In this document: positions 15,048 through 26,560 of the stretch, in pieces
Position numbering within the stretch: the stretch's first letter is position 1
Layout: the number at the start of each line of letters is the position of its first letter
Source of the DNA: Mycobacterium terramassiliense
Lineage (GTDB): Bacteria; Actinomycetota; Actinomycetes; Mycobacteriales; Mycobacteriaceae
Length of the DNA: 64,000 bases
Assembly: GCF_900157385.1 (NCBI RefSeq)
Contig: NZ_LT717698.1
Location: 231,312-295,311 of the forward strand
Direction of reading: 5' to 3'
The notes under the pieces: model-generated
What the model was told of the DNA's origin: nothing
Database searches by the model: none
What the model saw: the letters and a program-made list of their open reading frames with translations, nothing else
Program-made: the position numbers and the translations under genes

Positions 15048-15874
15048 GCCGCCCGTCCCGTCTCGAGGCGGTACGTCCCGGTGGGGTCGACGATCGCCAC
15101 CAGCCGCACGATGCAGCCGTCGCCGCCCACCCAGCGCCAGGGGAATGCGGCGAAGGTCACGCGCTTGCCGGTGACCTCGTCCAGGTCTCCCCCGACGTTC
15201 TCGAAGCCGTAGATGCCCTTGGACAGGATCGCGCGGTGGCACGGCTCCCACTCGGGAAAGTCGTCGAGCACCTTACGGCCAGTCTCCTCCTCGTATTCCC
15301 TTACCGCCCAGGGCAACAGACCGCCGGTGTGCTCCGCCGGGCCGTGCGGGGCGATCGACGTGGCCATCGGGTGATCGAGCGCCTGGGTGTCGGTGCCCAC
15401 GGCCTTGACGCCCTTGGCCGCGAACCACTCGCCGGCCTCCTTGTAGAAGCCCGGCGAGTAGGCGTAGTACTCGGCGCTGTCGGCATAGGTGTGGTGCCAG
15501 CCGGTGTTGACGATGACGATGTCGCCGGGCCGGATCTGCGGCGCGGCCTTCTCCAGGTCCTCGGCGCTGACGACCTCCCACTTCTTCTTCGGGATCGACA
15601 CGACGACGCCGGTGCCGAAGAACGCGCTCAGCGGGATCTCGTGCAGGAACGGGGTTCCCTCGACGACGTGCGCGGGCGCGTCAATGTGGGTGCCGGAATG
15701 CATGACGGTGGTGATCTTTTGGGTCAGCACGCGGCTTCTCGCCATGTTGTGCAGGCGCTCGATCTTCACGTCCTCGAAGTACGGCCACGCCGGCACGCCG
15801 TGACCCCACGGGTGGGACAGGTCGTAGAACTCCAGCGTCGATTCGGCTTCGCCGAGGGGCCAGGTGATACTCAT
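15044..15874 (-). CDS. Cyclase-family metal-dependent hydrolase
   Basis: The 276-residue protein belongs to the cyclase / kynurenine-formamidase family. It has the metal-binding motif HSGTHIDAPAH (about 59-69), FYDLSHPWGHGVP at the start, and DIVIVNTGWHH with a later ALDHPMATSIAPHGP segment. Members hydrolyse amide or lactone bonds in aromatic or other ring compounds. The substrate cannot be told. It is co-transcribed with the SDR upstream (13-bp gap) and the IclR regulator downstream (overlap). Confidence 0.85.
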   Translation of the reverse strand: MSITWPLGEAESTLEFYDLSHPWGHGVPAWPYFEDVKIERLHNMARSRVLTQKITTVMHSGTHIDAPAHVVEGTPFLHEIPLSAFFGTGVVVSIPKKKWEVVSAEDLEKAAPQIRPGDIVIVNTGWHHTYADSAEYYAYSPGFYKEAGEWFAAKGVKAVGTDTQALDHPMATSIAPHGPAEHTGGLLPWAVREYEEETGRKVLDDFPEWEPCHRAILSKGIYGFENVGGDLDEVTGKRVTFAAFPWRWVGGDGCIVRLVAIVDPTGTYRLETGRAA

Positions 15875-15887
15875 GATTTCCTTTCCG

Positions 15888-16667
15888 TCAACACGCGGTG
15901 TAGCCGCCGTCGAGATACATCACCTGGCCGGTGAAGAAGCTCGAGGCGTCGCTGAGCAGATAAATCAGGGCCCCGACGAAGTCGTCGGGTTCGGCGAAGC
16001 GGCGCAACGGGATTCGGGCGAACATCGCCTCGCGGGTTTGGCGGCCCTTCTCGTCGTCGGCGAACATCCACTCGGTGACCTCGGAACGGAACACCGTTGG
16101 CGCCAGCGCGTTTACCCGGATGCGGTCCGGGCCCCATTCCGCGGCCAGGCTCTTGGCCAGCAGGTCGGTGGCGCCCTTCGACGGGCAGTAGGCGCTGTAG
16201 CCGGCGGGATGGCCAAGCGAACCCCGCACCGAGGAGACCAAGACGACGCTGCCGCCGGTGCCCTGCTCGAGCAGCACCCGCCCGGCCGCCTGGCACACCA
16301 GCCAGGCGCCGCGGGCGTTGGCGGCCATCACCTTGTCGTAGTCCTCGACGGCCATCTCGGTGATGGGAGCGACGTGGTTCATGCCCGAGGCCACCAACAT
16401 CCCGTCGAGGCGGCCATGCTTGGCGACGGCCGCCTCCACCATCGCTTGGGCGTCGGCGGGGGTTTCGGGCCGGCGCGTAACCACCGCGGCGTCGTCGATG
16501 CCGAGCTCGCGCAGTGCCGCGGCGTTTCCCCCGGCCAGCGTCAGGCGCGCGCCCGCGTCGGCCAGCGCCCGGGCGGCGACGCTGCCGAGGGCGCCGGTGG
16601 CGCCGGTGATCAGGATCGACTTGTCCTGCACGCTGAACAGCTTCATCGCTGTCTCCGTAATTCCCAT
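15888..16667 (-). CDS. Short-chain dehydrogenase/reductase
   Basis: This 259-residue classical SDR has the cofactor motif TGATGALG (18-25), a helix-4 Asn in AANARGAW, catalytic Ser in VSSVRGSLGHPAG, and Tyr/Lys in YSAYCPSKGA. The C-terminal GQVMYLDGGYTAC is typical of 3-oxoacyl reductase-like SDRs. It catalyses NAD(P)-dependent oxidation or reduction of an alcohol or ketone. It is the first gene of the three-gene operon. A perfect palindrome lies nine bases before the start codon. Confidence 0.9.
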   Translation of the reverse strand: MGITETAMKLFSVQDKSILITGATGALGSVAARALADAGARLTLAGGNAAALRELGIDDAAVVTRRPETPADAQAMVEAAVAKHGRLDGMLVASGMNHVAPITEMAVEDYDKVMAANARGAWLVCQAAGRVLLEQGTGGSVVLVSSVRGSLGHPAGYSAYCPSKGATDLLAKSLAAEWGPDRIRVNALAPTVFRSEVTEWMFADDEKGRQTREAMFARIPLRRFAEPDDFVGALIYLLSDASSFFTGQVMYLDGGYTAC

Positions 16668-16675
16668 GATGCGGG

Positions 16676-16692
16676 TATATCAACCCGATATA
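16676..16692. promoter_or_regulatory. Palindromic candidate operator of the SDR operon
   Basis: TATATC and GATATA flank the core AACCC, giving a 17-bp perfect inverted repeat just upstream of the SDR start codon. It overlaps the place where a ribosome site or -10 box would lie. The IclR regulator at the end of the operon is the obvious candidate ligand. Confidence 0.55.
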
Positions 16693-16886
16693 CGAGCAAC
16701 GGTAGGGCGGCAAGAAGCCAGAAGTCAACGCTTAATGCTGTGATACAGCTTTCATAACCCGTATCGCGGGAGCTAGGGGGTCTCGACTTCCGAGGTCGAG
16801 GGGCGGTCGAGAAACGTGATACCGCCAGCGCTACCGCATTCGAGGATTGCCTACTGGTCCGGGGAACCGGCAAGCATCCCAGGCGC

Positions 16887-18287
16887 TCAGCGGCGCTTGG
16901 GTCCCCGCTTCTCGCGCACGCGCACATTGATCCGGATCGGCGAACCCTCGAACCCGAACGTCTCGCGCAGCCGCCGCTCCAGAAAACGCCGGTAACCGGC
17001 CTCCAGGAAACCGGTGGTGAACAGCACGAACGTGGGCGGGCGGGCGGTGGCCTGGGTGGCGAACAGGATGCGCGGCTGCTTCCCGCCACGCACCGGGGGC
17101 GGCGTCGCTGCGACCACTTCCTTGATCCACGCATTCAGCTGCCCGGTACCGATCCGCGCGTCCCAGGACTCCAGCGCGGTCTCCATCGCGGGCACCAGCT
17201 TCTGCACCGCGCGGCCCGTTTTGGCGGAGATGTTGACCCGCTGCGCCCACCGCAGCTGCGCCAGCTCGCGATCGATCTCGCGCTCCAGCAGCTCGCGGCG
17301 GTCCTCGTCGACCAGGTCCCACTTGTTGAACGCCAGCACCAGCGCGCGGCCGGCCTCGATCACCATCGACAGCACCCGCTGATCCTGTTCGGTCAGGGAC
17401 TGTGAGGCGTCGATCAGCACGACCACCACCTCGGCCGCATCGATCGCCGAGTGGGTGCGCACCGACGCGTAGAACTCGTGCCCGCTGGCCTGGCCGACCT
17501 TGCGCCGCAGGCCCGCGGTGTCGACGAATCGCCAGAGCTTCCCGCCCAATTCGATCAGCGAGTCCACCGGATCCACCGTCGTCCCGGCGACATCGTGCAC
17601 CACCGAACGCTCATCTCCCGCAAGCTTGTTCAGCAACGAGCTCTTGCCCACGTTGGGCTTGCCGACCAGCGCCACCCGTCGGGGCCCACCCGCCGCGGGC
17701 GCCGCCTCGGACACCATGGGCAGCGCGGCCAGCACCTCGTCGAGCAGATCGGCGACGCCGCGGCCGTGCATCGCGCTCACGGCGTGCGGCTCACCGAGCC
17801 CCAGCGACCACAGCTCCGCGACGTCGGCCTCGGCCTTGTCGCTGTCGACTTTGTTGGCTGCCAGGAAGACCGGCTTGCCCGAGCGCAGCAGGATGCGCGC
17901 GGCGGCCTCGTCGGCCGTGGTGGCGCCGACCGTCGCGTCGACCACCAGGATCACCGCGTCGGCGGTGCGCATGGCCACCGACGCCTGCTCGGCCACCAGC
18001 TGCTGCAGGCCCTTGGCGTCGGGTTCCCACCCGCCGGTGTCCTGCACGACGAACCGGCGCCCGGTCCACAGCGCGTCGTAGGAGACGCGGTCGCGCGTGA
18101 CGCCGGGGATGTCCTGCACCACCGCCTCGCGTCGGCCCAGGATCCGGTTCACCAGGGTCGACTTGCCGACGTTGGGCCGGCCCACCACCGCGACCACCGG
18201 CGCCGGGCCGGCCTCGGCAGCATCCTCCAGGCCGGAATCGACCGCCTCCCAATCGCTTTCGTCGACCCAAGTGCCGTCCTGCGTCAT
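16887..18287 (-). CDS. der: Ribosome-associated GTPase Der (EngA)
   Basis: The 466-residue protein has two tandem GTPase domains: the first with GRPNVGKST (36-44), DTGGW and NKVD motifs, the second with [17 protein letters not shown] and NKWD. A C-terminal KH-like domain (about 375-466) ends in a basic tail. Der is essential for 50S ribosome assembly. It overlaps cmk by 4 bp and closes the rluB-cmk-der run. Corresponds to Rv1713. Confidence 0.97.
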   Translation of the reverse strand: MTQDGTWVDESDWEAVDSGLEDAAEAGPAPVVAVVGRPNVGKSTLVNRILGRREAVVQDIPGVTRDRVSYDALWTGRRFVVQDTGGWEPDAKGLQQLVAEQASVAMRTADAVILVVDATVGATTADEAAARILLRSGKPVFLAANKVDSDKAEADVAELWSLGLGEPHAVSAMHGRGVADLLDEVLAALPMVSEAAPAAGGPRRVALVGKPNVGKSSLLNKLAGDERSVVHDVAGTTVDPVDSLIELGGKLWRFVDTAGLRRKVGQASGHEFYASVRTHSAIDAAEVVVVLIDASQSLTEQDQRVLSMVIEAGRALVLAFNKWDLVDEDRRELLEREIDRELAQLRWAQRVNISAKTGRAVQKLVPAMETALESWDARIGTGQLNAWIKEVVAATPPPVRGGKQPRILFATQATARPPTFVLFTTGFLEAGYRRFLERRLRETFGFEGSPIRINVRVREKRGPKRR

Positions 18288-19018
18288 CGCACCGCCCCGC
18301 TTTTCTGCCGCACCAGCTCGAGCAGATGGGCGATCACCTGCGCCTCGGTCATGTCGCTCGTGTCGACGACCACCGCGTCGGGGGCCGTGCGCAGCGGCGA
18401 CACCGCCCGGGTGGAATCGAGATGGTCGCGGCGCCGCACATCGGCCAGCACCCCGTCATAGTCGTCGGGCAGGCCCGACGCGACGTTCTGGTCGTTGCGC
18501 CGCCGGGCCCGGGTTTCGGCCGAGGCGGTGAGGAAAATCTTCACCGGCGCGTCGGGCAAGACCACGGTTCCGATGTCGCGGCCCTCGACCACGACGCTGC
18601 CCGGGCCCTGGGCCATGTCGCGTTGCAGCGCGACCAGCCTGGCGCGCACGGCCGGCACCGACGACACCGCCGAGACCGCCCGGGTGACCTCGTCGCCGCG
18701 GATTTCGACCGAAACATCCTCCGCGCCAAGGTAACAGCGGTCCGAGTCCGGGTCGTAGCTGACCGACAGCCGCACCGTCGACGCGACCGAAGCGACGGCC
18801 TCGCCGTCGGCGGGATCGACCCCGGCGCGCAGCACCGCCAGCGTCACGATCCGGTACATCGCCCCGGTGTCCAGGTAGCGGGCGCCAAGCGAACGCGCCA
18901 AACCCTTTGACACCGAGGACTTCCCCGTGCCGGCGGGGCCGTCGATGGCCACAACGACGCCCGTCAGTCCCCGATGGTTCGCGCTGCTCCCGTCACTCGT
19001 TCCGCTCGTTCCGCTCAC
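18284..19018 (-). CDS. cmk: Cytidylate kinase
   Basis: This 244-residue enzyme phosphorylates CMP and dCMP. It has the P-loop [16 protein letters not shown] near residue 26, the LDTGAMYR substrate segment, a [12 protein letters not shown] motif, and EAR-type Arg residues ([10 protein letters not shown]). Its first 20 residues are Ser/Gly/Thr-rich and may be dispensable, so a later start is possible. It overlaps rluB upstream and der downstream by 4 bp each, indicating one transcript. Corresponds to Rv1712. Confidence 0.96.
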   Translation of the reverse strand: MSGTSGTSDGSSANHRGLTGVVVAIDGPAGTGKSSVSKGLARSLGARYLDTGAMYRIVTLAVLRAGVDPADGEAVASVASTVRLSVSYDPDSDRCYLGAEDVSVEIRGDEVTRAVSAVSSVPAVRARLVALQRDMAQGPGSVVVEGRDIGTVVLPDAPVKIFLTASAETRARRRNDQNVASGLPDDYDGVLADVRRRDHLDSTRAVSPLRTAPDAVVVDTSDMTEAQVIAHLLELVRQKSGAVR

Positions 19019-19761
19019 AACCCGACCGCCTTGTAGAGCGAACCGATCTCGTCGCGCCGCAACGCCCGAAGGCTGCCCGGGCGCTGCTCCCCCAACGACA
19101 CCGCGCCGATGTCGGTGCGCACCAGCGCCTCGACCGGATGGCCCGCCGCCGCCAGCAGCCGGCGCACGATGCGGTTGCGGCCCTCGTGCAACGTCACGCG
19201 CACCAACGTCTTACCCGGAATGGCGTCCACGACCGCGAAATCGTCGACTCGCGCCGGCCCGTCGTCCAGCTCGATCCCCGCGCGCAGCTTCTTGCCCAGC
19301 CCGCGCGGCACGGTGCCGCTCACCGTCGCCAGATACGTCTTGGGCACCTCGTGGGAGGGGTGCATCAACCGATGGGCCAGCTCGCCGTCGTTGGTCAGCA
19401 GGATCAGCCCCTCGGTGTCGGCGTCGAGCCGGCCGACGTGAAACAGCTTCTTGGTGCCGCGAACCCGGCGCTCCACCAGGTCGCCGATGCACGGCCGGCC
19501 ACGGTCGTCCGACATGGTCGAGTGCATGCCCCGAGGCTTGTTCAGGGCGAAATACACCAGCGAGTCGTCGACGAGCACCCGGACACCGTCGACACGGATC
19601 ACCGAGGCGTCCGGGTCGACCCGGGTGCCCAGCTCGGTCACCACCTGCCCGTCCACCTCGACGCGGCCGTCGATGATCAACTTCTCGGCGGCGCGGCGCG
19701 ACGCAATTCCGGCCTGGGACAACACTTTTTGTAAGCGGACCCCTTGAGTGTCGACCATCAA
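19015..19761 (-). CDS. rluB: 23S rRNA pseudouridine synthase (RluB type)
   Basis: The 248-residue protein has an N-terminal S4 RNA-binding domain ([21 protein letters not shown], about 9-29) and the RsuA/RluB catalytic motif [17 protein letters not shown] with the active Asp. [12 protein letters not shown] is the second conserved motif. It converts a specific uridine of 23S rRNA to pseudouridine. It overlaps scpB and cmk by 4 bp. Corresponds to Rv1711. Confidence 0.95.
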   Translation of the reverse strand: MMVDTQGVRLQKVLSQAGIASRRAAEKLIIDGRVEVDGQVVTELGTRVDPDASVIRVDGVRVLVDDSLVYFALNKPRGMHSTMSDDRGRPCIGDLVERRVRGTKKLFHVGRLDADTEGLILLTNDGELAHRLMHPSHEVPKTYLATVSGTVPRGLGKKLRAGIELDDGPARVDDFAVVDAIPGKTLVRVTLHEGRNRIVRRLLAAAGHPVEALVRTDIGAVSLGEQRPGSLRALRRDEIGSLYKAVGL

Positions 19762-20459
19762 TCCTTGTCCACGTCGAATGACAGCGACTCCTCGGAGGCC
19801 GAACCGCCCGCAAGTTTGATGAAACGTGGCTCGCTGTCCAGGGATTCGCTGAGGTCCTCGATCGTGTCGACGTCGGGAAGCAGCGGCGCGATGTCGGGGA
19901 GGTCGGCCAGGGACGTCAACCCGAGCCGCTCCAAGAACAGCTCGGTGGTGGCGAACGTCGTCGCGCCGGTGTCGTCGTCGACGCCGGCCTCGGTGATCAG
20001 GCCGCGCGCCAACAGGGTGCGCATGACGGCGTCGACGTTGACGCCGCGCACCGCGCTGACCCGCGCCCGCGTCACGGGCTGCCGGTAGGCGACCACGGCC
20101 AGCGTCTCCAGCGCGGCCCGGGTGAGCTTGGATCGCGCGCCGTCCAGCAGCAACTTCTCCACGTAGGGGGCGAACCGGGCGCGGGTGTACATCCGCCAGC
20201 CCTCGCTGTTCTGCCGCAGATCGATGCCGCTGTCGCGTTCGGTGAGCTCCTCGGCCATCTGTTGCAGCCGGGCGGCGATCCGGTAGACGGGTTGCCCCGT
20301 GGCCGAGCCCAGCGCCTCGGCGGTGACGGGGGTGTCCACCACCAGCAGCAGCGCCTCCAGCACGGAGCCGAGTTCCTCTGCGTCCATCGGGGCCGCCTCG
20401 GCGATCTCGATGCCCAGATCGATCTCGGGCAACTCGTCGGGCAGCTCGTCAGTCATCAT
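19758..20459 (-). CDS. scpB: Segregation and condensation protein B
   Basis: I placed the start at the first ATG of ATGATGAC, which overlaps the scpA stop; the frame extends 12 codons further. The 233-residue product has two winged-helix domains (LGSVLEALLLVVDTPVTAEAL; TRAALETLAVVAYRQPVTRARV, RGVNVDAVMRTLLARGLI). With ScpA and SMC it forms the bacterial condensin that organises the chromosome. The acidic C-terminus is usual for mycobacterial ScpB. Corresponds to Rv1710. Confidence 0.95.
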   Translation of the reverse strand: MMTDELPDELPEIDLGIEIAEAAPMDAEELGSVLEALLLVVDTPVTAEALGSATGQPVYRIAARLQQMAEELTERDSGIDLRQNSEGWRMYTRARFAPYVEKLLLDGARSKLTRAALETLAVVAYRQPVTRARVSAVRGVNVDAVMRTLLARGLITEAGVDDDTGATTFATTELFLERLGLTSLADLPDIAPLLPDVDTIEDLSESLDSEPRFIKLAGGSASEESLSFDVDKD

Positions 20460-21256
20460 TCGTCCCGCACTTCCACCGGACGCTCCCCGGTCCACGAAAT
20501 TTGGAGCACGCCAAGCGGCTCTGACTGGTCGAATGCTACCGTCCGGGTCCGATACAGCTCGAGCAGCGCGAGGAAGCGCCCGACGACCTCCATCGGCGCC
20601 TGACAGTCGGCGACCAGCTCGGAAAACGTCGCCCAGTGGCCACTGCCGCGGGCTTCCAGGATCGCCAACAGTTTCTCGGCCTGCTCGGGCACCGAGACCT
20701 GCAGCTCGTGCAGGTGACCGATGGCCACCGTCGGGACCGGACGCGGGGTGAACGCGACCGCCGCGATCTGCGCGAACCGCTCGGCGTCGACGCCCAGCAT
20801 CACCTCGGGGAGCAGCTCGGTGAACCGGTCCTCCAGCGACACCGCCCGGGGATAGCTGCGCAGCGCGGCGGCCTCGAGCTCGGCGAACATCTCCGCGACG
20901 TGCTTGAAGGCGCGGTATTGCAGCAGGCGTGCGAACAGCAGGTCACGGACCTCGAGCAGCGCCAGGTCTTCGTCGTCGTCGACCTGCCCGGCCGGCAGCA
21001 GGCGCGCGGCCTTCAGGTCGAGCAGCGTCGCGGCGATCACCAGGAACGCCGTGGTCTCCTCGAGGCCCAGCTGGGAGCCGATCGCCTTGGTGTAGGCGAT
21101 GAAGTCGTCGGTGACCTGGTGCAGCGCCACCTCAGTGACGTCGAGGCGATGGGCGAAGATCAGCTGCAGCAGCAGATCGAACGGCCCCTCGAAGTTGGTC
21201 AGGCGGACCTGGAAGCCGGTCTGGGGTGGCGCCTCACCGTTAGCGGTGGCGTTCAC
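20456..21256 (-). CDS. scpA: Segregation and condensation protein A
   Basis: The start is the GTG at 21256, overlapping the parA stop (GTGA); the upstream open frame is a shadow of parA. The 266-residue kleisin has the typical N-terminus VRLTNFEGPFDLLLQLIFAHRLDVTEVAL (about 16-44), the helix EETTAFLVIAATLLDLKAARLLP, and a C-terminal winged helix (FLALLELYRTRTVAFDQ). It bridges SMC heads with ScpB. The parA-scpA-scpB overlaps imply coupled expression of the partition machinery. Corresponds to Rv1709. Confidence 0.96.
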   Translation of the reverse strand: MNATANGEAPPQTGFQVRLTNFEGPFDLLLQLIFAHRLDVTEVALHQVTDDFIAYTKAIGSQLGLEETTAFLVIAATLLDLKAARLLPAGQVDDDEDLALLEVRDLLFARLLQYRAFKHVAEMFAELEAAALRSYPRAVSLEDRFTELLPEVMLGVDAERFAQIAAVAFTPRPVPTVAIGHLHELQVSVPEQAEKLLAILEARGSGHWATFSELVADCQAPMEVVGRFLALLELYRTRTVAFDQSEPLGVLQISWTGERPVEVRDE

Positions 21257-22119
21257 GCGCCGAATCGGTGGATGAACTCGCGGGCCAGCGCGCGGTAGGC
21301 GATGGCGCCGGTCGACCGGGGCGCCCAGGTGGTGATGGGCTCGCCCGCCACGCTGGTCTCCGGGAACCGGACGGTGCGGGTGATCACGGTGTCGAACACC
21401 AGGTCCCCGAACCGCTCCACGACGCGGGCCATGACCTCGCGCGAATTGACGGTGCGCGGGTCGTAGCGGGTGAGCAGGATGCCGCTGATCTCCAGCTTCG
21501 GGTTGAGCCGGTCGCGCACCTTGTCGACGGTGTCGGTGAGCAGCGCCAGGCCGCGCAGCGAGAAGAACTCGCACTCGGTGGGGATCACCACGCCGTCCGC
21601 GCAGGCCAGCCCGTTGACGGTGAGCAGGCCCAGCGACGGCTGGCAGTCGATCAGGACGTAGTCGTAGCGGTCCAGCACCGGATACAGCGCCCGGCCCAAA
21701 GTCTGTTCGCGGCCCACCTCGTTGACCAACTGGATCTCGGCGGCCGACAGGTCGATGTTGCTGGGCACCAGGTCCATGTGGTTGACCCGGGTTTTGAGCA
21801 GCACGTCGTCGATCGACACCCGCGGCTCGACCAACACGTTGTGGATCGTCTTCTCCAGCTCGTAGTGCGGGACGCCCAGGCCCGCGGACAGCGCGCCCTG
21901 CGGGTCCATGTCCACCAGCAGCACGCGCCGGCCGTATTCGGCGAGCGCCGCGCCCAGGTTGATCGTCGAGGTGGTCTTCCCGACGCCGCCCTTCTGATTG
22001 CACATGGCGACGACCTTGGCCGGGCCGTGCGAGGTGCGCGGCGCCGGCTCGGGGATCGCCCGCGGCGGGCGTCCCGTCAAGCCGATCTCGACGCCGTTGT
22101 CCGGGTGCTCGGTCATCAC
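21253..22119 (-). CDS. parA: ParA/Soj-family partition ATPase
   Basis: The 288-residue protein has the deviant Walker A motif CNQKGGVGKTTST (about 39-51), Walker A' LLVDMDPQGALSAGL, and Walker B YVLIDCQPSLG. It is the second, Rv1708-type ParA found beside scpAB, not the one next to parB at the origin. A 35-residue N-terminal extension precedes the ATPase fold. It heads the parA-scpA-scpB-rluB-cmk-der run of overlapping genes, so the promoter probably lies in 22120-22310. Confidence 0.94.
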   Translation of the reverse strand: MMTEHPDNGVEIGLTGRPPRAIPEPAPRTSHGPAKVVAMCNQKGGVGKTTSTINLGAALAEYGRRVLLVDMDPQGALSAGLGVPHYELEKTIHNVLVEPRVSIDDVLLKTRVNHMDLVPSNIDLSAAEIQLVNEVGREQTLGRALYPVLDRYDYVLIDCQPSLGLLTVNGLACADGVVIPTECEFFSLRGLALLTDTVDKVRDRLNPKLEISGILLTRYDPRTVNSREVMARVVERFGDLVFDTVITRTVRFPETSVAGEPITTWAPRSTGAIAYRALAREFIHRFGA

Positions 22120-22316
22120 GCCCGGCGTGTTCGGGAGGTGAACATCGCTCGAAAGTCTAACGGCTTCGCGCAGTTAAACCGGGCGCCGCGCGGGCGAGTC
22201 ACCAGCCAATATGGGCGGAAATCGCTGGTGGAACGCCCCTTTGCGCGCAGGGTTAACTTCAGTCACACCAGCACCATTCGCAGGGGTGCCGACGGCCGGC
22301 ACTATCGTGGGTGCTC

Positions 22317-23081
22317 ATGGATCTCAAGCGACGACTGCCCATCCTGCGGTGGTCGGTGTGGCGGATGGCCGCCGGGAATCGCAACATCACCACCACCGGC
22401 CAGATCGGCGACGGGCGCGAGGCCGCCGCGGTCGAATACGTCCTGGCCAACGCCCGGGCCGGCGACATCGACGACGTGCTGGCCACCATCGACAAGTTCG
22501 CCTACGAGAAGTCGATGCTGATCAACGTCGGCGACGAGAAGGGGCTGCTGCTCGACGCGGCCGTGCGGCGGGCCGATCCCGCGCTGGCGCTCGAGCTGGG
22601 CACCTACTGCGGCTACGGCGCGCTGCGGATCGCGCGCGCCGCCCCGCGAGCGAAGGTGTACTCCGTCGAGCTCGCCGAGGCCAACGCCGCCAACGCCCGG
22701 CGGATCTGGGAGCACGCCGGGGTCGCCGACCGGGTGACCTGCGTCGTCGGCACCATCGGCGACGGCGGGCGCACCCTCGACGCGCTGGCCGGTGAGCACG
22801 GATTCGCTTCGGGTGCACTCGATTTCGCGTTCCTCGACCACGACAAGAACGCCTACCTGGACGACCTGATGAGCATCCTCGACCGGGGCTGGCTGCGCCC
22901 GGGCGCGATCGTGGTCGCCGACAACGTCAGGATTCCCGGCGCGCCGAAATACCGGGAGTACATGCGCCGGACGCAGGGCGAGCTGTGGAACACCGTCGAG
23001 CACAAGGCCCACCTGGAATACCAGTCGCTGGTGTCCGATCTGGTGCTGGAGTCGGAATTCCTGGGCCCAGCGTCGAGTTGA
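22317..23081 (+). CDS. Catechol O-methyltransferase-like SAM-dependent methyltransferase
   Basis: From the ATG at 22317 (a GTG at 22311 is possible) the product has 254 residues. The SAM site is LALELGTYCGYGALRIA (about 90-106), followed by VYSVELAEANAANARRI. Acidic metal-ligand candidates follow in FAFLDHDKNAY and VADNVRIPGA. It corresponds to Rv1703c, annotated as a catechol O-methyltransferase. The natural substrate is unknown. It is divergent from parA and convergent with xerD, and a hairpin overlaps its stop codon. Confidence 0.88.
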   Translation: MDLKRRLPILRWSVWRMAAGNRNITTTGQIGDGREAAAVEYVLANARAGDIDDVLATIDKFAYEKSMLINVGDEKGLLLDAAVRRADPALALELGTYCGYGALRIARAAPRAKVYSVELAEANAANARRIWEHAGVADRVTCVVGTIGDGGRTLDALAGEHGFASGALDFAFLDHDKNAYLDDLMSILDRGWLRPGAIVVADNVRIPGAPKYREYMRRTQGELWNTVEHKAHLEYQSLVSDLVLESEFLGPASS

Positions 23082-23122
23082 TGCCGCGATTTGCGGGGGC
23101 GAATTCGCGCAACAACTCGACG
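23071..23122. terminator. Bidirectional hairpin terminator between COMT gene and xerD
   Basis: CGTCGAGTTG (23071-23080) pairs perfectly with CAACTCGACG (23113-23122) around a 32-base loop. It overlaps the methyltransferase stop codon and lies 12 bp from the xerD stop codon, between convergent genes. There is no T-tract, which is common for mycobacterial terminators. Confidence 0.6.
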
Positions 23123-23134
23123 TCCGGCGCGGGC

Positions 23135-24069
23135 TTATTGCGCCCGGGGGTGGGCCCCGGCCCACACCTCGCGCAGCGCGTGCACGGTGACCAGCGTGTA
23201 GATCTGGGTCGTCGTCACCGACGCGTGCCCGAGTAGTTCCTGCACGACGCGGACGTCCGCGCCGCCCTCGAGCAGGTGGGTCGCGAAGGAGTGCCGCAGC
23301 ATGTGCGGCGACACCCCCGAGGTGATGCCGGCCCGTTCGGCGGCGTCCTGCAGCACCTGCCAAGCGCTTTGCCGCGACAGCCGGCCGCCGCGGGCGTTGA
23401 GGAAGATGGCCGGCGTGCCGCGGCCCCGGCGGGCCAGATCGGGGCGGCCGCGCACCAGGTACGCGTCCAGCGCCTGCACGGCGGGGCGCCCGATCGGCAC
23501 CAGCCGCTGCTTGCCGCCCTTGCCGCGCAGCAACACCGAGCGGGCCTCGGTGTCGATGTCGTCGACGTCGAGGCCGACGGCCTCGGAGATCCGAGATCCG
23601 GTGGAATACAACAACTCCAGCAGCGCGCGGTTGCGCAGCGTCAGCGGGCCGTCGCTGGCGCTGTCGCCGCCGGCGCCCTCCAGCAGCGCCAGCACCTGGT
23701 CGATGGTCAGGCTTTTGGGCAACCGGCGGCCGGGAGTGGGCGGCCGCACGGCCCGCGCCACGTCCAGCTCGGCCAGCCCCTCGGCGGCGGCGAACCGGTG
23801 CAGGCCGCGCACCGCGATCAGCGCCCGCGCCGCCGACACCGCGGACAGCGCCGCGGCCCCGGTGTCGGGGTCGCCGCGGCGCAACGCCACCAGGAACTCG
23901 CTGACGTCGTCCTCGCCGACCTTGGCCAGGTCGTGAATCCCGCGGTCGGACAGGTGCTTGCTGTAGCGGCGCAGGTCGCGGCGATACGAGCTCAGCGTGT
24001 TCTTCGCCACGCCCCGTTCGATCGTCAGGTGATCGAGGTAGCCCTGCAGTTGCGTGTCGAGAGCCGCCG

Positions 24070-24073
<4 letters not shown>
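23135..24073 (-). CDS. xerD: Site-specific tyrosine recombinase XerD
   Basis: This 312-residue recombinase has the N-terminal SAM-like core-binding domain ([26 protein letters not shown]) and the complete catalytic set: Arg (STGSRISEA), Lys (GKGGKQR), His-x-x-Arg ([15 protein letters not shown]), His ([13 protein letters not shown]) and its Tyr. XerD with XerC resolves chromosome dimers at dif. It overlaps the nudix gene upstream by 4 bp. Corresponds to Rv1701. Confidence 0.95.
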
Positions 24074-26485
<2,412 letters not shown>

Positions 26486-26560
26486 TTAACTAGATGGGCC
26501 TGCCGACCCACGGAAACCCACCCTAACATCCACGACGCCGTGTCGCGGGGAACACGCCCG

